Assembly: GCA_001579985.1 (NCBI GenBank)
Contig: LRSR01008447.1
Location: forward strand, 1 to 36,824
Length of the DNA: 36,824 bases
Reading direction: 5' to 3'
From: Hypsibius dujardini
Lineage: Eukaryota > Tardigrada > Eutardigrada > Parachela > Hypsibiidae
The notes under the pieces were generated by a model. The model was not told the DNA's origin and made no database searches. It worked only from the letters and a program-made list of their open reading frames with translations. How positions within the stretch are numbered: the first letter of the stretch is position 1; each line of letters begins with the position of its first letter. Shown piece after piece: positions 10,237 to 23,000 of this stretch. Made by a program: the position numbers and the translations under genes.

Positions 10237-11790
10237 TTCAATTAAATATTGAGCAGTGACACGTTCGGACGTTTTCAACGAACGCAAGTCTCGCAAAGTA
10301 CAACGATTTTTGTTGATCAGATGAAAAAAATTATGTGAAGGCTTAGTCAGAGTGTAATGTCAGTTGAACGGATGCCTTGGCAAAGGGTGAAGGGCGAAGC
10401 GAATTTTTGTGTATGAAAATCTGCTGCCGGAAGCATTGGGGTATATGCAAACGATGATGCCGAGTGTTGGGCTAGTTAGCGCTTAACATCAAAAGAGAAT
10501 GCGTGACATATCTGAAGTTGGGAATTATAGTAAATATTTTTATGATGAGAATTAAACCACTACCGGCATGTCCCCGATGCCTCTAATTTGAGCTTAGGTG
10601 CTCTCATATTGCGAAACATGTTATTCGTGTCGATCGTGTTAAAAACATGAAATTTCATTGAGTCTCAATCAGGACAATCATGCAAATCAAGATTCAACAG
10701 CCGATGCAATAAAATAACAAAGGGATGCTCTGGTGCAATTGTAACATATCGTTACGAGCTGGAGAGTTCGGGAAAACGCCTTTCCGGAACAAAAAACAAG
10801 CTCACAAAAGGATTTCCGTTGAACTGCTTTCATATAAAACGTTTATGAGACGCCCCCATTCTCTTGAGAATGGAACAAGTTATCGCTCTCCTTTGTTGCG
10901 GTTCCAATTATTAGCGCTTACGACCGTGGTCGTTATGGTGCATTGAAAATAAAATAAAATTATTAGCTGAATTAATTGTTCTCGGAATCCCATTCAACCA
11001 CCCCGGAGCAGATCTGCTGATTGTGTTTGTTCCCGTACCGTCAACATGGCGCTGCGCACACAAAATGTTCAGAGATATTGTGTCTGTCTGTGTAATGCCG
11101 GGTTTGATTACCAATACTGGGCCCCGACTCCTTCCTTTTACAACCGCCTAATCAATGCTGGACGGCGGACAACCGGCATTTCACGGCTGTTTTCATAGTT
11201 TTGATTTTGTCACATCATCTCGTCTCCGACGAGCACATGCGAATGTTTTAGCAATCCATTGTGTTTGTCTCTCTCGTGACAAATTCGTTGCGCTTTAAGC
11301 TGAACAGTAAAGTCATTGCAGCGGGAACGAACTATCTATCAATTTTACTGCTTCGAACCGCCAGCAAAGTAAGAATAAAGATGAACAAATTGTTCTGGGA
11401 AATTTCTAGGCTGATTTCATTTTTTCTTTTGATGAAAATTAGGATGTCTCATTGTTTTAATGCATGTTGAAGAGCGTCTAGGTTCGCCAGAGACGCTGTG
11501 GTGCAATTTTTAGGGGGTGTGGCCTCAGGAGGCTATAGTCAGCGAGTAGCCCCACCCAAGTGCAGAGGATTCGGCCCCTGTGGGGTGACGGTTTAGACGC
11601 CGCCTTGCTTATGGCGCTGGGTGACCGAATTTGCCACCGCCGCTCTTACTGGTTAGTTGGTTGGAATAGCGCATTTTTTTGCGTAGGCAGTTTAAATCTA
11701 TGTTATACTCTGCATATAAATTTAAATTAGTTGGTGTGCTTGAATCAATGACATCGAGAAAGACAGGGGACCAATCTTCACGGATTAAGT

Positions 11791-12153
11791 GTGCGGGATT
11801 TAGCAGCATTACTGCCAGTTCAGAAGAAAGCAAAAAAAGGGGAGTTCAACGAGCGAGGAGGAATTAAACCCGGAAGTTCAAAGAACGACGAAGAGAACGA
11901 AATTCGGAACTCACAAAAACAGTCAAACAGGCCGCATCCGCTCAGTCCGCGGGCAATGCCGAGGGAAGGTTTGCGCTGCCCGGCGACCAAAGATTTGAAC
12001 AACGAGGAAAATGAAGAGAAATCCGAAAGTATTCAAACTCTGATGAGTCTGCTCATGGGAAAATTGATCACGCGTTTGAGATTAGACCGATGCCAGGAGG
12101 GCTTCGAGGTTCCGAGAGAAGATCATCCGCTTAAAAAAAATCCCGATCTTTGA
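11791..12153 (+). CDS. Unidentified charged open frame in the B-C spacer (doubtful)
   Basis: A 120-residue frame rich in Glu, Lys, Asn and Ser (NNEENEEKSESIQTLMSLLM), with no domain I recognise. It sits in a patch (about 11500-12600) that is more GC-rich than its surroundings. Further downstream a second frame reads GTLLAQKGNIKESIRGVQMR and stops near 12418, and AATAAA occurs on the plus strand at 12608. This could be the remnant of a retroelement or a small plus-strand gene. There is no strong start context or splice evidence. Confidence 0.2.
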   Translation: MRDLAALLPVQKKAKKGEFNERGGIKPGSSKNDEENEIRNSQKQSNRPHPLSPRAMPREGLRCPATKDLNNEENEEKSESIQTLMSLLMGKLITRLRLDRCQEGFEVPREDHPLKKNPDL

Positions 12154-12838
12154 GGAGACCAAGGCGAGGACGCAGTAAAATTGCTGATGTAATTAAATGT
12201 AACTCAACGCACCGTGCCCGATCACGCCTCTCTGGCCGTGGTGCTAAGGCAGTGAACTGATGCTATTCTGCACGGTCGCCTTTCGCTCGCACACCGTTTT
12301 GCCAGGTTTGTTGGCCATTCCTCCGTCCGGTTCTACAACATCTCTGGGACGTTGCTCGCACAGAAGGGCAATATTAAGGAGTCGATCCGCGGTGTGCAGA
12401 TGCGCGGCAGCAATTAACCGCCGATAAACTTACTGATAAACGTATTCCGTCGCCGCGCCTGCTACGCTCACGGCGGAGGAAAGGCCTGTGCCGCAATCAG
12501 AACAAATAGTCAACAGCTTTTTGTTGTTCCTTTTGTTATTTTCATTTCACCTCAGTGCTGTGTGTGTGCAATGTACTGTGGCTGCCACTGTTTCATGACA
12601 TTTATGTAATAAATAATCTAACTAAACGTGTGACGGATTTGTTACAATTCGTCAAAGTATTATATCTTTCTAGTGCACCAACTAGCTTCCGATAATTTCT
12701 GGAAAATTTATGACACAGTTTTGATTGAATGTAATGTAATGTAGTTACACAGCATAGCGTTTTAAACAATGAAAAGGTTTTCAAAAACAGTTCGGATATC
12801 GATGTATCCGTACTACTCCTGCCCATTTTTCTTTGAAG

Positions 12839-12844
12839 TTTATT
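12839..12844 (-). promoter_or_regulatory. Candidate polyadenylation signal for gene B
   Basis: AATAAA on the minus strand, 187 nt beyond the gene B stop codon, with no nearer copy noticed. Placement is typical for a 3' UTR, but the hexamer is common by chance in AT-rich DNA. Confidence 0.4.
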
Positions 12845-13030
12845 TTTCCGCTTTTGAACTCAACTTCCATGTTTCCATTCGGATGTCTGAGATTTCAACC
12901 AAGTCTTCATATGCCGGAATACGTTCTGCCACTTAAAAGAAATATTTTTTACTTGTTAATAACTTGTTAATAACTTCAACTATGAAATGATAAAGAGTGC
13001 GCGCGCCAATTTACAGTTTGTGAGACTACT

Positions 13031-14063
13031 TCAGCACCCGACCGTTGGTTGCCGACTTTCAAGCCAAAACGTTTCCATCTCTCCTTTTCCTTTGACAGTA
13101 ACTTTCCCACGAGGTGTGAGAAGTAGCTGGCTCTCCGTCTTCAAGAAATCAGCAGTCGTTGGACTGACGTGAATTCGCCCCGGTTCGCCGTGGCTCTCCA
13201 TGCGGCTGGCGGTGTTCATTGTATCTCCAAACCTGAATGATAACTTTTTCAGCAAGCAAATTTGCGGGTTTTATTGCGTGCACATATCACTTACAGACAA
13301 TATCGCGGTGCTCTGATTCCCACCACTCCTGCGGCAACCGGTCCTGATGCCGAAACCGAATTAAAAAATACAATATTCAACTGTTGTAGATTAAATCATA
13401 TTTTTGAACTTAAAGTATAAATTAAAAATTAGTTTTAATTTGGCAGAAGCTAATTTTAAATCAGAATTAGAATCATTATCATAAAAAATGCAGTTCAATT
13501 AAATTAAATTTTAATTAATTAATTAGTTTTTTTACATTTTAGATCACATTTTAAATAAACCTGAATCACACTAATTTGAGCTTACGTCTGTATTACCCGA
13601 GTGAATTCCGACGCGTAACCTGGTCGTGCCATGAAACTGAGACTCTGAGTAGGCTTTCAGAAAGGACAATCCCATAAAGGCAATGGCCCTGGCGTGAGCT
13701 GTGCCATTGGGAATCGGTAGTCCACTGGCTACCTATTCACACATACAAATTGTGGAGATTCCCCAGTCCGCGTTTTTTATTTGAAGTTTAAGTAAATGGA
13801 TTTTTTTGAGCAAGCTAAAAATACATTGGGTTGAAATACTCACCACGTAGGAGTCATTTATCGTTTCGACTTTGTAGACGTCGAACTTTCCTATTAAGAC
13901 GTCCAACGTCGAGTAGACTTGGTTGAGAAAGGCTATAACATCGTAAGGCGAATTGGCCAAGGCAAAGTCCCCAAAACCGTCGATGTCGCTGAAGAACAAG
14001 GTCACCATGTCAAACATTTTTGGAGTGACGTCTTCGTTGGCTCGGAGTCTTTCAACGATGACC
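13031..14063 (-). other. Gene B guanylate cyclase catalytic domain, exons 16-19
   Basis: Exons 13844-14063, 13597-13732, 13295-13343 and 13031-13232. Class III cyclase residues are all present (numbering in the 1034-residue model): metal-binding aspartates D859 in FFSDIDGF and D903 in VETINDSYV; GTP-selecting E899 in the same motif and C967 in RYCLFGDT; transition-state N974 and R978 in NTASRMES. The protein ends KGKGEMETFWL plus ten residues. The domain should be an active homodimeric guanylate cyclase. Compared with usual receptor cyclases, SDIVGFT is SDIDGFG and IGDAY is INDSY, a change shared with gene A. Confidence 0.92.
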
Positions 14064-17000
14064 CTTAAAAAATTAGAATAACCGGAATGCGTTATTAAAA
14101 TAAAACCAGTTGCCACAACATTTTAGAAATATATTTGATTATCAAGAAGAACCTGCTTTTTCAGTGTCAACAAAACGTTTCCAAGTCACCAAATTCATTT
14201 ATATTTACACTGTATTTAACGACAGAAGACGGTATTGTACCTCGGTAACATTTCTTCCAGGAGCAAATCACACAATCGTCGCTGCTCCAACAAATCTTGA
14301 GTTCGCTCGTCGACTTTATCTTCCAGATCGCTGGCATACATTTCGAGACATCGCATCGTTCTGCTCATGAGGTTGTCTTGCTTCCTGATTTGCAGTGTGG
14401 CAAACAGTTCCTCCTGAACCACATCGATGGATGGTCGCTGAACTGGCTCCATATCACAGCATTTCACAATCCACCGCAAAACATTGTCTGGTACTAACTC
14501 GGACGGAAAATTTGGACCTGAAATGGAGAATGAATTTAAATTTACATAATAATGTATCTGAAATTTGCATTAGAAGAAGTTCGAGAAACAAATTAAAAAA
14601 TAGAAAAACCCTTACGAGGTGATATTAAAATCGTTTACAATTTGTCGTTTTTGTGTAGTTCAAAATTATTTTAAAAATTAATCAATTATATTCTTAAAAA
14701 TATTCAAATACAAATTTCCTAAATTTCATGGATAAGTACGAAAATAAAGTCTTACTTGGGACTTTTTCCGAAAGAAGTGAAATTGTCTCGGATAAATTGA
14801 GACTGGTAAACGTCTCAAATATTATAATTCCCAGTGCGTAAATGTCACTGTGTGAGTCCGTCTCGTATGCCTTGGACGCGATAAGTTCCGGCGCTGCCCA
14901 CATGGCATTTTTCCACGTTTCGTGTGGCCCTTTCTGCTGGTTTTCATCCACACCGAATATCTCTCGCAAATGCTCATGTCCCAGCTTTGAAATTTTCAGG
15001 ACAAAGTGCTTGTCGATGATACAGCAGAAGCTGGTAAGTCGGCCGTGTTTACGAAGTTTGGAGGTATGGATGAAATGCAGTCCCTGCATATAATAGGCGG
15101 CGGAGTAGCACGAAATGCAAAATATATTTATTCGTGAAACTTTGGTAAATTTGCAGGGCTCTGTGTAGCACTTGCCTGGATGAGGTCCTGCACGAAGGAT
15201 TTTTGGAACTCTCGACTGACTGGTTCCTCATTCAAGAGGTCTCGTAAAGAACCCTTATCTCCGAACGCTTCCATTAATAAAACGGAAATGGTACTGGGGA
15301 CTGTGATGAGTCCCAGAAATGCGTTGACGTTGTTCTGATGGCAGGTGTGAACCTAGGAAATAGTTATACAAGTTAAAACCTCGAGTTGGAAACGTTTATT
15401 TACGTCGACGCAATCCTATTTCTAGCCAACCCCTTTTTAGGCCTAGTTTCAGCCGCTAGCATTGCTTGTGAAGATAGAGATCTTTTCTGTAGAATTAAAT
15501 ACATTTTCTTGATCTTAACTCATCTGAATTCCAATTTGAAATCGATCGGCATTAATTAGTTAAGGGGAACCGGCGCTTTTGGTTTAAAATTCATAACAGA
15601 TCGCTCAATATATTAGCACAGAATATAAATTCGAATTCCCTATTTTCTATCAAATTATGGTTAATTTGTAACTTTGCCTTTTTTACGTTATTTAAAAAGG
15701 TTTCATGACGTCAGCAGGTCCTCTTCTCCTTTTAAACATTCTGTTAACATTTTCATTAGACGAATTGCCTTAGAACTACTGCATAAAGCAAAAGTGAAAA
15801 CACATAGCGACACAAGTTCATCCCATCCCAAAATTACAAATTTGCGAAGGTTTTTGGCAATTTTTATTCCACAACAAAAGATAAACTATAAAGCCGAGTT
15901 TTTGGTGTTAAAAATTCGAGTATTTATCAAAAAGTCTGAAATTTGGAAAACCAGACGAAAGTTTCAAAAGAATATCCAATTTGTTATAAGGAAATCCGAT
16001 GGCTTGATGTGATGAGTTTCAGAACAAAATATGAATCCGAAAGTTTCCAAACCCAATTTTCTTATGTGAAAAAAACATATTGGAAGGTAAAACAAATTGT
16101 TCCTTGCCAACATCTTCGGCGATCGGTTTGAATTCTCAACACAAACAAAGCGCCAGGTAGCACTTAAATATGTTGTTGGCAATCAAGGGAGAAGCTGTGA
16201 GCCATTTTGGAGAAATAGGGTTCGTAATGCTCCACTACTTGGAAAAACACGATTAGGTCCGACTCCTTTCCCTCCGCCCGTTTCCAAAAATGCTTTGGTT
16301 AATATTAGTCAATTTAAAATTTTATTTGGTTTTGTTGGCGTCGCCAAAAATTTATTGTAATCTATAGGTAAAGCTATAGTGGCTGGAAACAGGGTGGCTG
16401 GTATGTATTACGGAATTTTCGTACTGATTACAAAAATCGAAACTGTCGGCAATTGTAACCCCAAACCAGCAACGGTGTATGGAAGCATCTGCCACCCAGC
16501 ATTCTGACGACGTGACTTTGGGCTGCTTACCATGTCGAATATGGTGACAATGCGTTGGTCAGTGAAGTCAGTCGTCGAGGCGGATAGTTTAACATTGGAA
16601 ATCCAGACATCGCGGCCTCGGAACGTCCACCGCCCACAGTTTTCAATCAGCACAGTTTCACCAGGCAGGAACAGCTCTCTGGATTCTCCGGTAGTGGGAT
16701 CGAGCATTGGTTCCACGTCGTCGGCGACTGCAAACCAAGGTCGTTTCTCGAGCGTCTGGTGATGGGATTTCAAACGCCTGACAGAGTGGAGATGGAGCGT
16801 AATAAACTCAACTTCAACTTCTTTTATAAATCGTCTGTACTGTACCGGATGAGTATTATGGAGAAAGTTAGAAAGACCACAGCTAATCCGGTGACTGTGG
16901 CTACTCCTGCAGTGACGGCCGAGGTACTTCCTGATAAGAACAAGTTATGTTTATTATCACATCCATAGCTCACAGCACATGTAGTTCACATATTAAGGGC

Positions 17001-20000
17001 CACCCGGCGCTTTGCTTAGGTAAATAATTCAATTTGGGTAGCCGAACGTGTTAGCAAGGAACAATTCTTTTCAGATTCCAACATGTTTTTCCACGGAAGA
17101 AGTTTGGGTTTGCAAAATTTTGCATTTTTAGTTGTTTTTTTTTAATACATCATGTGACGTCATGAGGTCTCCTTATTCCATTTGCACATTTTTTTGAAAA
17201 CTTTATTAGACGAATTTCGTTTGATTTACTGATTTACTGATTTACTGAGTTTTGAACTGTTTCGATAGCTACTCAAAAATTTAACACCAAAAACTAAGCT
17301 TTATACTTTATTTAGTGTAACGAGATAAAAATTACCGAAAATCTTTGCAAATTTTTCACTTTGGGATGGAATGTATTTGGGTTGCCGTGTTTTTTTCACT
17401 TTTGTATTCTGGCTAGGTACCGTAAAGAGAAACGCTGCTTTTCGGGTGTACCGAATTCGCATATCTAGAAAAACTGTCCGAAACGCAGTCAATCTGACGA
17501 AATTTGTTTAGTAAAATGTTTAAAACAATTTCCAAATAGGAGAAAAACCTGGTGACGTCATTTGACCTTTTTGAAAAATTTGAAAAAAGCAGAAGTCGGC
17601 CAATTGACCATAGTTTAAAAAATAGTGAGTGGAGTGGCAAATCTATATTTCGAGCCAAAACGCTCGGCGACCTGTCATGAATTTGAGACTAAAACAAAAC
17701 GTCGGGTTCCTTATAAAGATGAGGTATATTTATGGTCAGAGATGTGTAATTAAATTAATAATAAAAATAAAGTTATTAAACGCCATTAAAGGTCTTGATA
17801 TTGTTTAAAGCAGATTATGAACCTTAGTTATTTTGGAGGACATCTTGTACTACCTACAGGTATGAGGCCTTCACAAATACGTTTTTACCTTGATCACTAC
17901 AACGCCCTTCAAGTCCCGAAAAACCGCAAGCTGGAACATCCAGTGGTACAGCTGGACCTACCCACTCAATGGTAACGTTTTTGTCCAAGATGTATGTTTG
18001 TTGAAGGGAATTATAGCGTGCTGCTCTCTGAAATTCACAAATCATAACGCTCAGTCCTTGTTACTGGTCATCATCTTGGACAGAAATGACTAAAACAAAA
18101 ATTATTTTGATAATTTAGTTTTAAAATTAACTTGAAGTTTGTGAAGTTAACTTTTTAATCAGATCTTACTCAATTTCGTGTATGTATTTTGTGTTTTCTA
18201 TTCAACCGTTAGTTATTAATAATTTTTAGTTAGTCTTATTCAGAACTAATAAAACTAAAAGTGAAATATTAATATTTATTTCTTCTAGTCAAGATTCAGC
18301 TAGGTTTTGAAGTTTATTTCAATTTTGTCATCCGCATATAGTTTCAGGGCTTGTTACCTGATGGAAACCTGATGCGTTATTGAAGGTCATCAGGATCAAA
18401 TCAATATGCCGATAACCGTTGGCGTCAATAAAAACAGACCCGCTGGGGAAATCGAATGTCCGGTTAACGACCAGCGATTTCAACCGCTTTCCGCTGCAAA
18501 TCTCCACATCCGTCAGAGTACGATTTTTGTCCTGGTTCAACGATTGGTTCACGAGGGCAGCGAAGAGTGAGACACTGTTGTAGGTCTCTCTGATCGGGTA
18601 GAGGTCTAACGGCTACACCGTGCGATGGACAATAAGAAGCTTTGTTTTTTTTTGGAAAGTCCAACAAGTACATTTATTAATTAATCAGCATCTACACGAT
18701 TTTCGCGGGCTATTCTGAAGATAACATTTTTTTCCTGGTGTTCTCTCAGTGAATACCATTTCTCGTGTAGTAAAACCCAACGCATGTCAGGCAATAAATA
18801 CTTGATGAGTGTTATTCACAACCTTTTTAATTATCATTTACTGAACCCAAAACCGTTTTTGCTAAAGGTCAGACAGAACGTTTTTCTATAAACGCAACCT
18901 TTTTTCCGAAAAAAGCAAACATTTTTAATCTAAAAATAAGTATTTTCGGAAAAGGAACACCGATATAACCAGCGATTAAAGTACACTTTGTTTGAAAATA
19001 CCAGATCACGTCGGTTCCTTTAGATAATTATTAAAAGCGAACAGTCAACTGATTAGTATTTAGTCGAGTTTGTTTTTGTAACTGAACTTGTAGTTTTCAG
19101 TTTCAGCTTTAATGGAAGCTAGTTAATTAAGTGGGTTTTCATTTAAATGTTTTGCTTAGTACTTTAGTCAACTAAAAAAATGAAAGGAAATAAATCACTT
19201 AATGTTGTAATTTTTCTTTACTCCAGTTCCGCTATCGCTACTGGGTCAACTCCAAGTTGTTAGGGGTTAGGAAAAAACGGTTGCATCCATGGAAAATGTG
19301 TGTGCCTACTCTTTGGAGAATAGGGTTGTGGGCTTAGCAGTTGATAAATAAAAAGGTTATGTCGGATTCAGAGCATATCCATCAGGTAATCATTTTCAAT
19401 CTTAATCCATTCACAGATAGACTTAGAATCGATTGCTGCAACCAATTTTTTTCGGATGCTCAAGGGAGCACTAAATTTCAGTCCTTCTTGGAAATTACAC
19501 GTACAAGTCCTGCTTGAACTCAAATAATATTTCGCTGAAACCCATTGATTCTAAATTTATTTGAGATGAAAGAAAAGCCAAGGACATCTTATTTCATTTT
19601 ATAGGCAGAGTTCCACCATACTTAAATTCCTATTGATTGACTTTTTAATGTGTCAACGAATTAAAACGGGGTAAATAGAATTTACCGGATTGTACTTGTA
19701 GATATACTTCTACAGCTAAATCGTACCTGTATTCCTTTCTCAGCTTTTGTGCCATACAAGGTCATCGATCGGTTTGCGAGCAGCGTGTTCACGTCCCCAG
19801 AGGCGTGTCCCTCCGGTGCAAAGGTCGTTAGGTACAGCACCGAACGAAAAATATCTCTGTCCTATGAATGAGCAAATATCTGGCCTGGAATTTATTTGCT
19901 CCAAAAGCATTGGCACATAATACACTGTGCACTGAGAATGCCGCATTATAGATGCTCTATTGTAGTACCTCAGCATTGGGAAAACTAAACAACGATGAAG

Positions 20001-23000
20001 GACCATAGGCGGTTTGCTGGGTTGGTTGCATTACAATAAATACCTGCAGTCAAAATGGTTAATTTTTTACAATCCACTTTAAATATTTAACGTGTATGTC
20101 CATCAATGTCATATCCACTAAGTACATGACTTATATCCTTACGTAATTTCCTGGGGCAAAAATTGCCATATTGTTCATTAGCCTCTGCAAAAAATTAACA
20201 TTTGCTTGAAATATTTTGATATATCTCTTACATTAAAAAAAGATTTGCATCATTCTTCCCGACGAAATCTTCCACTATTGATTGTCATGTATCCTGGTTT
20301 AGCTGGCAATATATCCATGAAAAAAATTGGCAATAAACGATACCTTCTATTTTTAAACATTTAAAAGCTCGTTTAACCCGTTATAGATGGCGTTGCAATA
20401 TCGAAAAGGTTTCAACTCGATTTTTTTTCTGATTTCTTTTTGCAACAACACACGTTTACGCTTCAGGTTAAGATTAGATTAAATTTCGTCCAGTCGATGA
20501 GCCTGAGGATGGGTAGATAAAACAGAAGCAGTTCGGATAATTTTTGGATTGGTGTTTTGTTCAGCACATTACTGAAGCCATCAATCCTGTATTTAATCTT
20601 ACGGCTTCCCCAGTAACTTTGCAAAGCCCTCTTTAAAGTTTTGAGCCAGTTTTTAAATAATCAAAATTTAAGGTCTCATTTATTGTTAATGATTATAATG
20701 GCAATACTGCCAGATGAATCAGGCAAATACGTAACAATTAGAAGGGGAAGATTTCGCTTGGGAGAGGAGTGCAATTTCCTTGTTAGGTTTTGAGCAATTA
20801 ATTTTGTTTACCAGTAAACGGACGACGACGACAGTCGGCGCTAATATCATGAGCACTAAAAAGACACGCATAATTCGTGCAAGTCTAGAAAAACGTGAGT
20901 ACGTGTCTTGTGTGCTTTGTGGTTGTTCATCTAGGACTTTCTTACCTCGGCTGCGATCACTGGCTCGTTGTAGGGCAATTTTCTGCGACTGCTCGTCTTT
21001 CGTGCTATATTGGACCCTCTCGATTCTGAGCACATCGTATTTTCGGTACCGTGCCAGAAGCGAAAGGATCGCGTTGTAAATCTGGTCGTAGATGCTGGAA
21101 CCATTGGAAAACTCCATCAAAATGGTGGTGTGGAACCATTTGAAGAAGCGAAGCAGTTCCAGGAGAGCGGAGCCAGAGTCCTCAATGGAGCCTGCCATAC
21201 CGAGGGAAGTCGGGGTTGCGATATGATTGTACACGGCGGGAGGTACCCAACCACTGGAACAAATTATTCAGTGCATTAACGTCACCTTCTCATTCAGATA
21301 TCCTTGATATCTTGAAGGTCGGCGTCCCATTGTAAAATTTTTCACATTTCGCCATAGAACAATCTTAAGTTTCGAAATTTATCAATTTTAAAACTTATTG
21401 CTAACAAAAAAATGAAGTGAAATTTTGGCAATTAAAACTACGGTCATGGAAACAATGTGACCTTTTTTGGACTAACCATTTGGGCTAACTAACTAATTTC
21501 TTGACTTAAGTTTTTTTAGTGGACACAAATACTCAACTCAAAGTTTAGCTGCTAGAAATTTAAATGGGAAACACTTAAAACTAAGTAAATTCGTTGAATA
21601 GGTTTTACCTAACATTTGTAGTTGCTTAACAAATTAAATTAGTCTTTAGTTGACTAATTTTAGTTTTCACTTTAGTTTGTTAGATACAACCGCTCTCAAA
21701 AATTTCATATCGTCATTGTCTCTTGATACCTTCAATTAATACAGTAGTTTAGTAAGCGTTCAACAGCTTTTATAAGTTTTTTTCTCAAACGTCTAATAGG
21801 GAAGTATGCATGAGATTGCATGAAGAACTTTAGATGGAGTGAAGTTGCAGCAGCATTATAACTTTGGCCAAGTGAAATTGATCTGTTTTTGTCTATCGGC
21901 AGTGAATTAGCATCTTACTTGGTGAAGAGTAGCACATCCCATTCTGGAAGGAGAAACAGCATTGCGATGAATAACACAGAAACCAATACTTGAGATGGAG
22001 CCAGGGTATGCATTTTCATAGAAAAGCGTTATATACAGACTGTATGTCAAATATAATAATACATTTTACTCACCTTTGGCAAGATATGGCGCCATCAGAA
22101 ATCCACCACAACCTGAAAACAAGTTTCTTTACATCTGGGTTGTACATGCATGTACAAGTTTTTTAAAGGCCCTGTGTTTTACCATGAAGAACAAGGGTAA
22201 ACCATTTACACGCGACGACGTTTTTATTTCTCCAACCATTTGTTCCGCGTTAATGTTTTTTCAAATCAAAAAACGAAGTTCAGTAGTACAATCAATTATC
22301 TCTATTAGGACAGTTTTTGAATGTCGCAACTGGGACTGTTGCCAAAAACGAGCTATTCCCCAAAAATGCCCACCAAGTTCGGCCAGGCGTCGCGGGATTT
22401 CCAGACTTTTCACATGTTATAGCAGTTTTGTGCTTCAACATGCAAAAAGCTAGGTTTTTCGTGATTTTGGGTAGTTTTAACTTGAAAATCGGAAATCAGA
22501 ATTGTATACACACCTCGACCAGCCTTCATCTTTTTTGTTGCCCATCAAACAATTTCAACTGGAATTACAAATATACGAAGCACAAAATTCCCCATATTTT
22601 GAACCATTGCCAAGATTGTTAATTCCAATCACAATAACAATTGCAAAGCTTTTGCCAAAATCAGCTGGGTGAAAAGCCAGTACGCTGAGCTTTGCTTACG
22701 ATTTTGGAAAAACTGTTGGCATTATGCCATAGATGATGTCGCAACATCCAAAATCACTCAAACTTAATGTTTTGTTGATTTCAAAATTCAGATTTGAAAA
22801 GACTTAAGAAATTTGCAAGGTTTTCGCAAATTTGCTTGAACATATGCTTGCTTGCTTGAACATATTTATTTCCTGACAAATCCAAAACTAGATGTTAACA
22901 TTTAACATTTTCGATACTAACCGGACACGATTACTGCTGCACAATGACCATATGCCCGTGTGTTGAAGTACTCCGTCAAGAGAAGAGGCCCGTTAATGTC

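Larger units (their letters stand above)
10237..13030. other. Spacer between genes B and C
   Basis: No receptor-cyclase exon found on either strand. It holds the 3' flank of gene B (with a candidate polyadenylation signal), the unexplained GC-richer patch at about 11500-12600, and presumably the promoter of gene C upstream of 10236. No promoter motif could be named. Confidence 0.6.
14241..16777 (-). other. Gene B kinase-homology (pseudokinase) domain and coiled-coil linker, exons 12-15
   Basis: Exons 16531-16777, 15176-15352, 14756-15083 and 14241-14517. In order: a beta3-like stretch GRDVWISNVKL, where the usual VAIK lysine is not conserved; LLMEAFGDKGSLRDLL, the hinge (EYCPRGSL-like); FVQDLI; KHGRLTSFCCIIDKHFVLKI in place of the catalytic-loop HRD motif; SKLG in place of DFG; WAAPEL (APE motif); HSDIYALGIIIFE (alpha-F Asp); and QRPS. 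These substitutions mean no phosphotransfer is expected; in this family the domain regulates the cyclase allosterically. The C-terminal part (LEDKVDERTQDLLEQRRLCD) is the heptad-like signalling helix that joins to the cyclase domain. Confidence 0.88.

Noticed and set aside
10237-10296. Upstream ATG at 10296 as the start of gene C
   Set aside because: It would put 20 mostly polar residues before the signal peptide; the ATG at 10236 gives a proper signal peptide and the same exon 1 length as gene B.
15353-16530. An extra exon between exons 12 and 13 of gene B carrying a VAIK-type kinase motif
   Set aside because: Exons 12 and 13 join in phase 0 in both A and B, and the joined sequence aligns continuously with the kinase-homology domain, so no exon is missing.
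20780-21079. 99-residue plus-strand open frame
   Set aside because: Antisense to exons 4 and 5 of gene B, which match paralogues at the protein level.
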